Origin: Chryseobacterium sp. c4a
Lineage (GTDB): Bacteria > Bacteroidota > Bacteroidia > Flavobacteriales > Weeksellaceae
Assembly: GCF_009900745.1 (NCBI RefSeq)
Contig: NZ_WXVU01000001.1
Span: forward strand, 248,001 to 312,000
DNA: 64,000 bases
Direction: 5' to 3'
The notes beneath the pieces were generated by a model that was not told where the DNA came from, made no database searches, and was given only the letters and a program-made list of their open reading frames with translations. Numbering within the stretch: the first letter of the stretch is position 1; the number at the start of each line of letters is the position of its first letter. Positions 16,565 through 24,252 of the stretch are shown here, piece by piece. The position numbers and the translations under genes are program-made.

Positions 16565-16679
16565 AATATATTTATTTTTTAATTATTTCTGTGTTGTAAT
16601 TCTCTAAATGTATGCCATGAGACGGTGATGGCTGAAATGGCAGACTTTTATTGAGGAATGTGAAAATTTGGCAGAAAAA

Positions 16680-17471
16680 TTATTTTTTGCGGGCTGGAAA
16701 TCCAAAGAGATAGCTTGTTGCTACAGGAACAACAAATAAAAGAACAGTGATAATGGAAACCAAAATCTCCATAGTATGGCTGGCTAAAAATTGAGCAAAT
16801 GCCGTAGTAGGGTAGAAGTGTTCATATAATGATAAACTTAGTTTAACTCCTAAAATAGCAATGACAATAAAAGCTGCCGTTTCCAGAAAAGGAAATACCT
16901 GCATAAGACGAACAAACCATTGCGCAATAAATCTCATTGCCAAAATTCCTATAAAAACGCCAATGGTAATCAAAAGTAAATTGTCGGAGAAGGCTACTGC
17001 CACAAAAACATTATCTATGGAGAAAGCAAGATCCATCACTTCTACAATCGCCACTGTTGCCCAGAATTGTCCCAGCAGACCGATTGAATTTTTATACAGC
17101 CAACTGGATTCTTTGTCCGGATTTTCCTCTGCATTTTCTTCATTGTCTTTATTTTTAATCTTTTTAATAAACCAGTCCAAAGAAATATAAATCAAATACA
17201 ATCCTCCTAACGGCTTTAGCCACCATACAGAAATCAGTACGGAAGCGAAAATAAGAGCCAGTCCGCGAAATACATAGGCTCCGATAATTCCGTATTTCAG
17301 GGCTTTTTTTCTTTGATGTTCGGGCAAATCCATTACGATGGTAGCCAGTACTGCAGCATTGTCTACAGAGAGAAGGCTTTCGATAAGGATAAGATTGCCG
17401 ATAATGGCTATTGATTTTGCAGGGTTTTGTAATAGATCATTTAAAAGGTGGGTAAAATCAGGAAACATCAT
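16680..17471 (-). CDS. TerC-family integral membrane protein
   Basis: The protein has 263 residues with seven to eight hydrophobic segments. Two inverted TerC motifs carry the characteristic acidic residues: ESLLSVDNAAVLATIV near residue 32 and VEVMDLAFSIDNVFVAVAF near residue 145. A charged cytoplasmic loop (KNKDNEENAEENPDKE) lies between the halves. The family is linked to metal-ion export during membrane-protein metallation, and historically to tellurite resistance. The start overlaps the end of the upstream symporter gene by 14 bases, so translation is probably coupled. It is the last gene of a DUF2490-CitMHS-DAACS-TerC series. The precise ion cannot be inferred. Confidence 0.9.
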   Translation of the reverse strand: MMFPDFTHLLNDLLQNPAKSIAIIGNLILIESLLSVDNAAVLATIVMDLPEHQRKKALKYGIIGAYVFRGLALIFASVLISVWWLKPLGGLYLIYISLDWFIKKIKNKDNEENAEENPDKESSWLYKNSIGLLGQFWATVAIVEVMDLAFSIDNVFVAVAFSDNLLLITIGVFIGILAMRFIAQWFVRLMQVFPFLETAAFIVIAILGVKLSLSLYEHFYPTTAFAQFLASHTMEILVSIITVLLFVVPVATSYLFGFPARKK

Positions 17472-18669
17472 TTTTTAAAGGAATAGTATTGTGGTTAAGT
17501 TTTGAGATAATAGCGGCAGAAACTGAAATACCGATGAAATTGGTCACCGATCGAGCTTCATTCATAAATCGGTCTATGCTGTATAAAAGGGCAAGATCTG
17601 TGGTAGGAATTTTTCCAAACCTACTTAAAGTAAACATCAAGGCAAGGAAGCCCGATCCAGGGACTCCCGAAGCTGTTTTTGAAGCAATGGAAATGGTGAT
17701 GAAAAGCCAGAAATAATCTGTTATCGTAAGCGGAATATTATAAAACTGAATCAGAAAAATACATGAAATGGAAAGATAAATGCATGCCCCCGCCAGATTA
17801 AAATTGTACCCAAGAGGTATCACGAGTCGAAGAATCTTCCGGTCGTAACCCTGTGATTCCATTTTATCAAAGATCATTGGGAATGCCATTTTTGAAGAAG
17901 AAGTGGCCACTACAAGAATGATTTCTTCTTTAATGCTGATCAGAAAATCCCAAAGATTGATTTTAAAATATGCGGTGATCACTCCTAATATTCCGAAAAT
18001 AAAAAACACACTGGTAAGATATACCGTAGCGACAACCTTACTTAGCGGCAATAATGTATTAATTCCGTATACTGAAATTCCGTAAGCGATATTGGAAAAA
18101 ATAACAATCGGAAGAAATATATAAACATATTTGATAAGCTTGAAAAATAAATTTCTTCCAGAGTCTAAAACTTTAAAGATCACGTTTCTTTTCTTCGAAA
18201 GACCAATCAGGATACCCGCCGATATTGATAGGAAAAGAAAAACGAGATAGTTGCTAATGTGTAAAGGATTTGTGGTCTTTGCCAGAAATCTTTCGGGAAG
18301 TGCTTTATGTGAAGAAATAATAATTCCCGTATTGGCTCCCGGTTTTAAGAGTAACCCGGAACCAATCCCAAGAACAATACTTATAGAGGTGATGATTAAA
18401 AAATAGACAACCATCTGGGTTACAATTTTAAAAACATTTTTGGTGCTGAAAATATAGCTTATCCCATAAGTGACAGCAATAAAAATAACAGGAACAATTA
18501 ACACTTCAAGAAGCATGAAAAAGTAACTGCTTACTTTTTCCAGATTTTTACTGACCTCCGGAAAATAATAACCGGTTAATGCCCCACAGATGATCGCTGT
18601 AAATACATAAAGCGTAAGGTTTCTTAAATAGGAGTCTGTAAATGTTTTTTGCTTAAAAGGTTTCATCAT
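17458..18669 (-). CDS. Dicarboxylate/amino acid:cation symporter (DAACS)
   Basis: The protein has 403 residues from the ATG complementary to 18667-18669; an in-frame TTG 11 codons upstream is less likely. It has the SDF-family topology, with about eight helices and two re-entrant loops. The serine-rich loop appears as ATSSSKMAFPM, the NMDGT-equivalent region as LGYNFNLAGACIYL, the second hairpin as SKTASGVPGSGFL, and the substrate-binding helix as DRFMNEARSVTNFIG. Members import C4-dicarboxylates or glutamate with Na+ or H+. The NMDGT motif is altered (FNLAG), so the substrate is uncertain. It lies 43 bases after the CitMHS gene, consistent with a carboxylate-uptake operon. Confidence 0.9.
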   Translation of the reverse strand: MMKPFKQKTFTDSYLRNLTLYVFTAIICGALTGYYFPEVSKNLEKVSSYFFMLLEVLIVPVIFIAVTYGISYIFSTKNVFKIVTQMVVYFLIITSISIVLGIGSGLLLKPGANTGIIISSHKALPERFLAKTTNPLHISNYLVFLFLSISAGILIGLSKKRNVIFKVLDSGRNLFFKLIKYVYIFLPIVIFSNIAYGISVYGINTLLPLSKVVATVYLTSVFFIFGILGVITAYFKINLWDFLISIKEEIILVVATSSSKMAFPMIFDKMESQGYDRKILRLVIPLGYNFNLAGACIYLSISCIFLIQFYNIPLTITDYFWLFITISIASKTASGVPGSGFLALMFTLSRFGKIPTTDLALLYSIDRFMNEARSVTNFIGISVSAAIISKLNHNTIPLKNDVS

Positions 18670-18712
18670 CCACTTTTTATATGATAAGATTGAGAAGTTC
18701 AAAGATATAACC

Positions 18713-19999
18713 TTATATAATACCGAGAATCAAAGCACCTAGTAACATCACAATGGATGATCCTATAGCCCATTTTAAGGTAAATTTCAAATGGTCGGAA
18801 AATTCAACACCTGCAAGTGAGACCAACAAATATGTGGAGGGCACTAAAGGACTTAATAAATGAGAAGCTTGTCCCACAAGACTAGCACGTCCCAAAATAT
18901 CAGGAGGTATATTCAATTGGCTACCTGTAGCTGTAATGACAGGTAATATTCCGAAATAATAAGCATCATTAGTCAGGAAAAAGGTAAGTGGAACACTGAA
19001 TATAGCAGTGATTATATTCAAATAGCCACCCCAAGTTTTAGGAACAATACTGATAATACTGTTTCCCATAGCATTCATAATTCCGGTTCCATTCAGGATT
19101 CCTGTGAAAATTCCTGCTCCGAAGATCATTCCCGCCACCGATAAAGCATTTCCTGCATGCTTTGAAATAATTTTCTGCTGGTCTTTCAGTTTCGGATAAT
19201 TGATCAGGGAAGCAATACAGAACGCAATCATAAAAGCAATTCCCAAAGGGATAATATCGAGAATCATAACAGTCAATAGAATAATTGTCAGGATCAGGTT
19301 GATTATGATAAGTTTCGGTCGTCTTAATGCTGGGTCATCTTCACCGGCAATATCCTGTCCGCTGTATTTAGTGTATTTCCCATGTTTGGCAATTCTTTTT
19401 TTCTCCCGCACTCCCAGAATATAGGCAACGAAAAATACCCAAACGAGTCCGATCAGCATAACCGGGATCATAGGGACAAATATTTCAGTATGCCCCAATT
19501 TAAGAGAACTCATCACTCTCGCAGTAGGCCCTCCCCATGGTAAGATGTTCATAATACCTCCTGCAAGCATAATGATACAGGTTAAAACCAAAGGATTCAT
19601 ACCCTGTTTTTTATAAAGTGGGAGTAATGCAGCCACTACAATAATGTAAGTGGAAGAGCCATCACCGTCTAAAGAAACTAAAGTGGTGAGAAGAGCAGTT
19701 CCGATGGTTGTTTTTACAGGATTATCCCCTACAGCTTTTAATATAGCATTCACAAGAGGTTCAAAAAGCCCGGTGTCAATCATCAGACTGAAATACAGGA
19801 TGGCAAAAATCAGCATCACCCCCGTAAGTGCTATTTCTTTTACGCCCTCTTTCATCATTTTACCAAGATCTGGCCCGAATCCTGCGACTACGGCAATAAG
19901 AACAGGTACTAGAACCAAAGCGGTAAGCGGAGTCATCTTTTTGTTCATGATGAGAATCATAAAGATGAATATCATTAAAAAACCAAGAAATGTAAGCAT
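18713..19999 (-). CDS. CitMHS-family citrate transporter
   Basis: The protein has 428 residues with about eleven transmembrane segments. The N-terminus MLTFLGFLMIFIFMILIM, the motif TTLVSLDGDGSSTYII, ILPWGGPTARVMSSLK and the C-terminal SPLVPSTYLLVSLAGVEF follow CitM/CitH (TIGR00784-type) citrate-metal symporters. These import citrate complexed with divalent cations. It lies between DUF2490 upstream (24-base gap) and the DAACS symporter. The divergent LytS/LytR pair next to the operon suggests that two-component control of organic-acid uptake is possible, but no direct evidence is visible. Confidence 0.92.
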   Translation of the reverse strand: MLTFLGFLMIFIFMILIMNKKMTPLTALVLVPVLIAVVAGFGPDLGKMMKEGVKEIALTGVMLIFAILYFSLMIDTGLFEPLVNAILKAVGDNPVKTTIGTALLTTLVSLDGDGSSTYIIVVAALLPLYKKQGMNPLVLTCIIMLAGGIMNILPWGGPTARVMSSLKLGHTEIFVPMIPVMLIGLVWVFFVAYILGVREKKRIAKHGKYTKYSGQDIAGEDDPALRRPKLIIINLILTIILLTVMILDIIPLGIAFMIAFCIASLINYPKLKDQQKIISKHAGNALSVAGMIFGAGIFTGILNGTGIMNAMGNSIISIVPKTWGGYLNIITAIFSVPLTFFLTNDAYYFGILPVITATGSQLNIPPDILGRASLVGQASHLLSPLVPSTYLLVSLAGVEFSDHLKFTLKWAIGSSIVMLLGALILGII

Positions 20000-20023
20000 A
20001 GTGTAGTGTAAATAGTATTGAGG

Positions 20024-20719
20024 TTATTGTTGTTTCTTTTTTCTCCAGTCAAAACTGTTTCTGAAACCTATAAATCCATAATTACTTGTTTTTTGGGTTT
20101 CCATCTGATTGATAAAAGCAAGTTCTAAAGCAGAATTTTTTCCCACCTTTATCCCCAAACCTGCTGTAATACGGTTGCTGTCGAAAGGCTCAAGTCTATC
20201 AACATTCATCCTGATTTCATTTTTAAGAATACCATAGAGCTTTTCTTTTTCTCCTTTTTTATTGAAAGGAATTCTGACAGAGATCAGATATCGGATCCTG
20301 ACTTCAAACTCATCAGGATTGCTGAGAAAACGCTCCTCCACTCTAAGGCGGTTGGAGATGGAGGTTCTGCCGATAAAATAATCAGCGGTTACTTGTTGGA
20401 ACGGTCTTTTTTCATATCTTATCTTTTTAGAATCGTCTGCATTATAAGATTCGAGTACCAAAAACATAAAACCTGCGGCAGGTCTTATATTTTCTGCTAC
20501 TTCATAATCTACATAAGCATTGACAAGGAAAAGCCTTGTGTCGTAGGCCAGATCGAAGGAACGGTATTGGGTAAGTGCTGTTAAATTACTTTTATCAGTA
20601 AGCTTTGCCGACATGAGGTACTGGAACCACATATTGTAATTGTCTTTACTCTGACCATATAAAAGACCATTAAGCAGGCAAAATGATAAAATAAGGGTTA
20701 ATTGTATGTTAAGTTTCAT
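20024..20719 (-). CDS. DUF2490 outer-membrane beta-barrel protein
   Basis: The protein has 231 residues with a signal peptide (ending NGLLYGQ). The remainder is a series of amphipathic strands with aromatic girdles (NYNMWFQYLMSAKLTDKSN at the start; FGIKVGK-like turns; a C-terminal YGFIGFRNSFDWRKK). It matches the DUF2490 pattern, including the conserved RLRVEERF strand. It is predicted to be a small outer-membrane barrel, possibly a passive channel. As the first gene of the citrate-transporter operon it could allow the substrate across the outer membrane; this is inference. Confidence 0.85.
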   Translation of the reverse strand: MKLNIQLTLILSFCLLNGLLYGQSKDNYNMWFQYLMSAKLTDKSNLTALTQYRSFDLAYDTRLFLVNAYVDYEVAENIRPAAGFMFLVLESYNADDSKKIRYEKRPFQQVTADYFIGRTSISNRLRVEERFLSNPDEFEVRIRYLISVRIPFNKKGEKEKLYGILKNEIRMNVDRLEPFDSNRITAGLGIKVGKNSALELAFINQMETQKTSNYGFIGFRNSFDWRKKKQQ

Positions 20720-20747
20720 GTAATATTTGATTAATATTGCGATTTCT

Positions 20748-20755
20748 CAAATATA
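20748..20755 (-). promoter_or_regulatory. Candidate -7 box of DUF2490 operon
   Basis: The minus strand reads TATATTTG, matching TAnnTTTG, 28 bases upstream of the DUF2490 start. A -33 element could not be assigned with confidence. Confidence 0.5.
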
Positions 20756-20836
20756 TTTATTCGAAAGAGCGGAGTTGGATTTTTTCAATCAATGACAGTT
20801 TTTCTCAACGAACTGCATTTTGAGACAAAAAGATAT

Positions 20837-20844
20837 TATATTTG
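20837..20844 (+). promoter_or_regulatory. Candidate -7 box of lytS
   Basis: TATATTTG lies 26 bases upstream of the ATG at 20871. If used, transcription would begin inside the region that the alternative TTG start (20820) would need to be transcribed, which favours ATG 20871 as the real start. Confidence 0.45.
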
Positions 20845-20870
20845 ATGCGTTTCAAAATAAGGTATGGGCT

Positions 20871-21983
20871 ATGTTTTTAATCATTAATTTTATTATTATA
20901 TTATTGATTATCAGAATTTTATTTAGTGGTAAGATTCTGAAAAGCCTCATGGAGTACCGTTGGAAATTTTTGTTGAGGTTTCAACATATATTTTTCCTTT
21001 TTATCTTCATTTTGATGACTTATTTCACCGAAAACTACTTCCTGGATTCCACTCAGTTGGTGATAAGCATTATTTTGAATACAATTTTCAATGTGGGAAT
21101 TTACTATCTGGTCTACTATTATCTGGTACCCAGATTCTATTTATCCAATAAGTATCCGGAATTTATTCTTTATGCTTTAATCTGTTTTTTGGTATCCAGT
21201 CTTTTCAGAATTCTATGGGAACCGGCTGTTTTTCAGATTGATTTTAGCGAAAAAAGTTATCATGTTGGTTTTCTGTACAACATATACATCTCGCAGGGCG
21301 TAATTATTCTTGTGGCTTCTTTTTTGGGAATTACGAAAGACAAATTTTTAATAGAACAGGATGTGATCAACCTTGGTGAAGAAAAAGATCAGCTTTACCT
21401 TGATTTACTGAAGTCTAAGCTGAACCCTCATTTTTTACTGAATACTCTTAATAATATATATGCCAACAGCTTTACTCATTCTGAGAAAACCTCGGATTCT
21501 ATTTTGCAGTTAAGCAAGCTTCTGAAATATATTATTTATGACAGTGGAAAAGAAAAAGTAGCGGTTTCTCAGGAATTTTCTTCATTGAAAGCCCTTGCCG
21601 CTTTGTATCAGCTTAAATATAATAATCAGCTTGATATTATTATGGGTATTGAAGATCAGGATGAATTTGACATTGCAGAAATTCCGTCCGCAATATTTCT
21701 TACTTTATTTGAAAATGCTTTAAAACATTCAGCAATTGGAGAAGATCCTCATGGTTTTATAAAATTATTCTGTAATATTGAGCGCTCTGAATTGTATTTT
21801 GAAATTATAAATTCTGTAGGGAAAGATAGAATTCATGTAGTTGAATCTAATTATCATGGATTGGGCAATGAAGCAATTATTCATATATTGGAAAAATTTT
21901 ATCCGGATCAGTATGAGTTTTATTCAGGGCCTAAAGAGAATGATCAATATAAAATTGCTTTAACAATTACTATCAATGGCTAA
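20871..21983 (+). CDS. LytS-like sensor histidine kinase
   Basis: The protein has 370 residues from ATG 20871; an in-frame TTG at 20820 would add 17. Five or so transmembrane helices occupy the first 155 residues and form a sensor with no large extracytoplasmic domain. The His_kinase block follows: LKSKLNPHFLLNTLNNIYAN with the phospho-accepting His at residue 187. The ATPase part contains AIFLTLFENALKHS (N box) and YHGLGNEAIIHILEKF (G-box region). It overlaps its response regulator by 8 bases, so the two form one operon. It is divergent from the citrate-transport operon and convergent with two small peptide genes; either could be connected to its signal or output. Confidence 0.9.
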   Translation: MFLIINFIIILLIIRILFSGKILKSLMEYRWKFLLRFQHIFFLFIFILMTYFTENYFLDSTQLVISIILNTIFNVGIYYLVYYYLVPRFYLSNKYPEFILYALICFLVSSLFRILWEPAVFQIDFSEKSYHVGFLYNIYISQGVIILVASFLGITKDKFLIEQDVINLGEEKDQLYLDLLKSKLNPHFLLNTLNNIYANSFTHSEKTSDSILQLSKLLKYIIYDSGKEKVAVSQEFSSLKALAALYQLKYNNQLDIIMGIEDQDEFDIAEIPSAIFLTLFENALKHSAIGEDPHGFIKLFCNIERSELYFEIINSVGKDRIHVVESNYHGLGNEAIIHILEKFYPDQYEFYSGPKENDQYKIALTITING

Positions 21984-22674
21984 TCTGACTATCGTTAATG
22001 TAGATGATGAATATCCTGCATTGCAGCTTATAAAACAATATTGCGATCAGCTTGAGGGGGTTGAATTGCTGGCTTCATTTCAGAAACCGGAAGAAGCACT
22101 GGCTTTCCTCAAAGCAAATAAAGTGGATCTGGTTGTGTTTGATATCAATATGCCGGGAATCAATGGTGTAGAACTTTTACAGCAGCTTCCCGATCCGCCG
22201 TTATGTATTTTCGTTACATTAGAAACAAAATATGCAGTGAAGGCATTTGAATTGGACGTTGTTCATTATCTTATCAAGCCTGTAGATTTTGATACCTTTA
22301 AAAAAGCAGTCAATAAAGCAAGAGATTTTGTTCAATTTAAAAGCTCTGCCAACAGTCAGCATCAGGAGGATTATATTATGTTCAAATCCAATTATGTGAT
22401 GAATAAAGTCTTTCTTAAAGATATTCTTTGGATACAGGGGTTCGGTGAGTATATTGTTTTGATGACCCCTCTGAAAAAATACATGATTTTGGAAAGGATG
22501 TCCAATTTTGAGGAGAAATTTCAACATTTTGGATTTATCAGAATTCACAAATCTTATATCGTATTGTCAAAACATATCAACTCTTATAACTCCGGCCATG
22601 TTTTTTTGAAGAATGGAGAAGAACTTCCATTGGGGAGAACATATAAAAAGAATTTGAAAGCGTATTTAGGCTAA
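21976..22674 (+). CDS. LytTR-family response regulator
   Basis: The protein has 232 residues. The receiver domain is residues 1-120: acidic pocket VNVDDEYPAL, phospho-acceptor Asp56 in VVFDINMPG, and the switch Lys101 in YLIKPVDF. A LytTR DNA-binding domain spans about 130-232 (IMFKSNYVMNKVFLKDILWI, FEEKFQHFGFIRIHKSYIV and LPLGRTYKKNLKAYL). LytTR domains bind direct-repeat sites upstream of target genes. It is the partner of the overlapping LytS-type kinase. Candidate targets in this window are the divergent DUF2490-CitMHS operon and the two peptide genes beyond its terminator. Confidence 0.93.
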   Translation: MANLTIVNVDDEYPALQLIKQYCDQLEGVELLASFQKPEEALAFLKANKVDLVVFDINMPGINGVELLQQLPDPPLCIFVTLETKYAVKAFELDVVHYLIKPVDFDTFKKAVNKARDFVQFKSSANSQHQEDYIMFKSNYVMNKVFLKDILWIQGFGEYIVLMTPLKKYMILERMSNFEEKFQHFGFIRIHKSYIVLSKHINSYNSGHVFLKNGEELPLGRTYKKNLKAYLG

Positions 22675-22676
22675 TG

Positions 22677-22706
22677 AATAAAGCCGGAAAAACTTCCGGC
22701 TTTATT
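22677..22706. terminator. Bidirectional terminator, lytR / peptide gene 1
   Basis: AATAAAGCCGGAA-AAAC-TTCCGGCTTTATT is a perfect 13-base stem, with A- and T-rich ends on both strands. It lies 2 bases past the lytR stop and 25 bases past the stop of the minus-strand peptide gene. The same stem recurs at 23054-23079. Confidence 0.9.
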
Positions 22707-22730
22707 GTGATTTGTTATAAGATCTTTTAA

Positions 22731-22865
22731 TTAAGGGCAAGATTGTCCATCAGTAATCCAGATGATACATTGTCCCTTGTAGTTGTATTCACAACAATAG
22801 CGTCCTGCAGCTCCGCCATTGATTGATTTCTGAGCGTCTCTGCTTAATGATTTAGCATTTTTCAT
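22731..22865 (-). CDS. Double-glycine-leader Cys peptide 1
   Basis: The ORF has 44 residues: a basic leader MKNAKSLSRDAQKSINGG ending in a double glycine, then a core beginning AAGRYCCEYNYKGQC and ending WITDGQSCP. Four cysteines are arranged CC...C...C. It resembles bacteriocin-like or RiPP precursors of Chryseobacterium. A second copy with the same plan lies at 23105-23242. Both share the spaced palindrome CCTGA-N14-TCAGG upstream and an identical terminator stem downstream, which supports real expression. The leader suggests export by a peptidase-containing ABC transporter, which is not in the window. Product activity (antimicrobial, pheromone or other) is unknown. Confidence 0.75.
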   Translation of the reverse strand: MKNAKSLSRDAQKSINGGAAGRYCCEYNYKGQCIIWITDGQSCP

Positions 22866-22892
22866 AGTTAATAATATTTTGATTTGTACATC

Positions 22893-22916
22893 CCTGAACA
22901 TTTAAAGTCAATCAGG
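22893..22916 (-). promoter_or_regulatory. Shared palindrome upstream of peptide 1
   Basis: CCTGA (22893-22897), 14 bases, TCAGG (22912-22916), starting 27 bases before the start codon. The surrounding 60 bases are strongly conserved with the region at 23267-23290 upstream of peptide 2. Candidate operator or core promoter. Confidence 0.5.
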
Positions 22917-23053
22917 ATTTTGACATTTGGTGTAAAAGAAGTGAATCAAAGATACTATTTTTCCTTTTTGTGTGATATAATTTATTTGCTTTTTTTTGAA
23001 ATAAATTTTTGATTATCAGTAGATAATGGTGTGTGTGATAAAAATATAAACAG

Positions 23054-23079
23054 ATAAAGCCGGAAGATTCCGGCTTTAT
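23054..23079 (-). terminator. Terminator of peptide gene 2
   Basis: ATAAAGCCGGAA and TTCCGGCTTTAT form a perfect 12-base inverted repeat 25 bases past the stop codon. It is the same stem as at 22677-22706, consistent with a duplicated gene-plus-terminator unit. Confidence 0.85.
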
Positions 23080-23104
23080 TCTTAATAGTTATCAGGTCAT
23101 CGAA

Positions 23105-23242
23105 CTAAGGACAGTTGTATCCCGGGCCGATCCATAAAATACATTTTCCGTTGTCATCGCGTTCACAGCATACAAGTCTGCCCGCAACTCCACCATTAAA
23201 GGTTTTTTGAGCATCTCTGTTTAGTAATTTGGCATTTTTCAT
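23105..23242 (-). CDS. Double-glycine-leader Cys peptide 2
   Basis: The ORF has 45 residues, a paralogue of the peptide at 22731-22865. The leader is MKNAKLLNRDAQKTFNGG; the core begins VAGRLVCCERDDNGKC and ends WIGPGYNCP. Conserved positions between the two cores are GR, CCE, G-x-C, I-x-W-I, G and the final CP, giving four cysteines that could form two disulfides. Spacing of start codon, operator-like palindrome and terminator matches the first copy, so the whole unit of about 375 bases was duplicated. It was selected as a gene on conservation rather than length. Function unknown. Confidence 0.75.
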   Translation of the reverse strand: MKNAKLLNRDAQKTFNGGVAGRLVCCERDDNGKCILWIGPGYNCP

Positions 23243-23266
23243 AAGTAATATTTTGATTTGTGCGTT

Positions 23267-23290
23267 CCTGAACATTTATAGTCAATCAGG
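23267..23290 (-). promoter_or_regulatory. Shared palindrome upstream of peptide 2
   Basis: CCTGA (23267-23271), N14, TCAGG (23286-23290), 24 bases before the start codon, with the same spacing and flanks as the copy at 22893-22916. Confidence 0.5.
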
Positions 23291-23397
23291 TTTTTGACAT
23301 TGGGTATTTGTTGTGATTCAAATATAGAACTTTTTAAGCCAAATTGGGATGCTTTATATAGACTGGATTGAGTTGTTTGTGTTTGATTTTCAGTAGA

Positions 23398-24120
23398 TTA
23401 TTGAATTGTTTCCATGAGCATTTTTCTTCCGCCCATGTCTATGTCCTGTTTTACAATTTTTCTCGTTATAGGATCAATATAGTAGGTTACTATAGTTGAT
23501 TTGTTGTTGATGTCATCAGTTGTTTTTACCATCCATACTGGTTTTCCTTTATATTCAGATTTCTGTGTTTCTAGAATGTAAGCTTTCATCATTCCTTTTT
23601 TCTCGGATTTTGGATTGTAATCAAAAATGGAAATTTCGGAAGTGTAGTGTTCTTTCAGAGGAAGAAATCTTATGAGCATGACATAACTGCTGCTGTCAAA
23701 ATAATGGGTGGCCGGGAGATCGATAATATCTTTTTTCTGCGATTTTTTATCAAGATAATATCCTGTAACCTTGTCTTTACCGGATTTGAGCGCCATATCT
23801 CTCATAGAGTTGTAAGAAGAATGATATATAGGACTGAAGTCTGACGATTTTACAATGGTAGAATCTGTCCATTTAGCATCCGGAGTTTGTTTCAGCTTAA
23901 CCATTGTTTTGATGAGGAGTTCTGTCTTATTCAGTTTCTTGAGCTCTGTGGTAATACTTCCGATTTCTATTTTTGTGCCGGCATTTTCAGCATACCAGAG
24001 CATTTCAGAAGTTTCATCTTGGATTAATTTTGAATCAATACCTGAATTTTTAGGAGTAAGCAGGTTTTGTGAAAAAAAATGAGTACTGCTTAGTAGTAAA
24101 AGGCAAAGAAATGTTCTCAT
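23398..24120 (-). CDS. Hypothetical exported protein (LolA/DUF3108-like fold?)
   Basis: The protein has 240 residues with a signal peptide (MRTFLCLLLLSSTHFFSQ). The mature region has long strands with regular polar/hydrophobic alternation, including IGSITTELKKLNKTELLIKT, KSEYKGKPVWMVKTTDDINN and the C-terminal TYYIDPITRKIVKQDIDM. The last element, describing a 'converted-to / acts-on' strand pair, is reminiscent of DUF3108 or LolA-like half-barrels seen in Bacteroidota. The resemblance is general and not a firm assignment. It probably acts in the periplasm. It is separated from the next gene upstream by a strong terminator and appears monocistronic. Confidence 0.6.
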   Translation of the reverse strand: MRTFLCLLLLSSTHFFSQNLLTPKNSGIDSKLIQDETSEMLWYAENAGTKIEIGSITTELKKLNKTELLIKTMVKLKQTPDAKWTDSTIVKSSDFSPIYHSSYNSMRDMALKSGKDKVTGYYLDKKSQKKDIIDLPATHYFDSSSYVMLIRFLPLKEHYTSEISIFDYNPKSEKKGMMKAYILETQKSEYKGKPVWMVKTTDDINNKSTIVTYYIDPITRKIVKQDIDMGGRKMLMETIQ

Positions 24121-24215
24121 GGTTTTTTTACTAATAAGTAGAGGAATACAGATTAAAAGTTACAACCTTTTGATATTTAATTGTTTTCGGTTTTAAAATT
24201 AGTGGTTATAAAAAG

Positions 24216-24243
24216 AAAAAGTTCACCATGTGGGTGAACTTTT
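24216..24243 (-). terminator. Terminator of 296-residue exported protein gene
   Basis: The stem AAAAGTTCACC / GGTGAACTTTT lies 10 bases past the stop at 24253. On the minus strand it is followed by TTTTTCTTTTT. Confidence 0.85.
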
Positions 24244-24252
24244 GATTTAAGT

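Noticed and set aside
20820..20870. TTG start 17 codons upstream for the LytS-like kinase
   Set aside because: It would put a good -7 box inside the coding region; ATG 20871 is preferred, though the longer form cannot be excluded.
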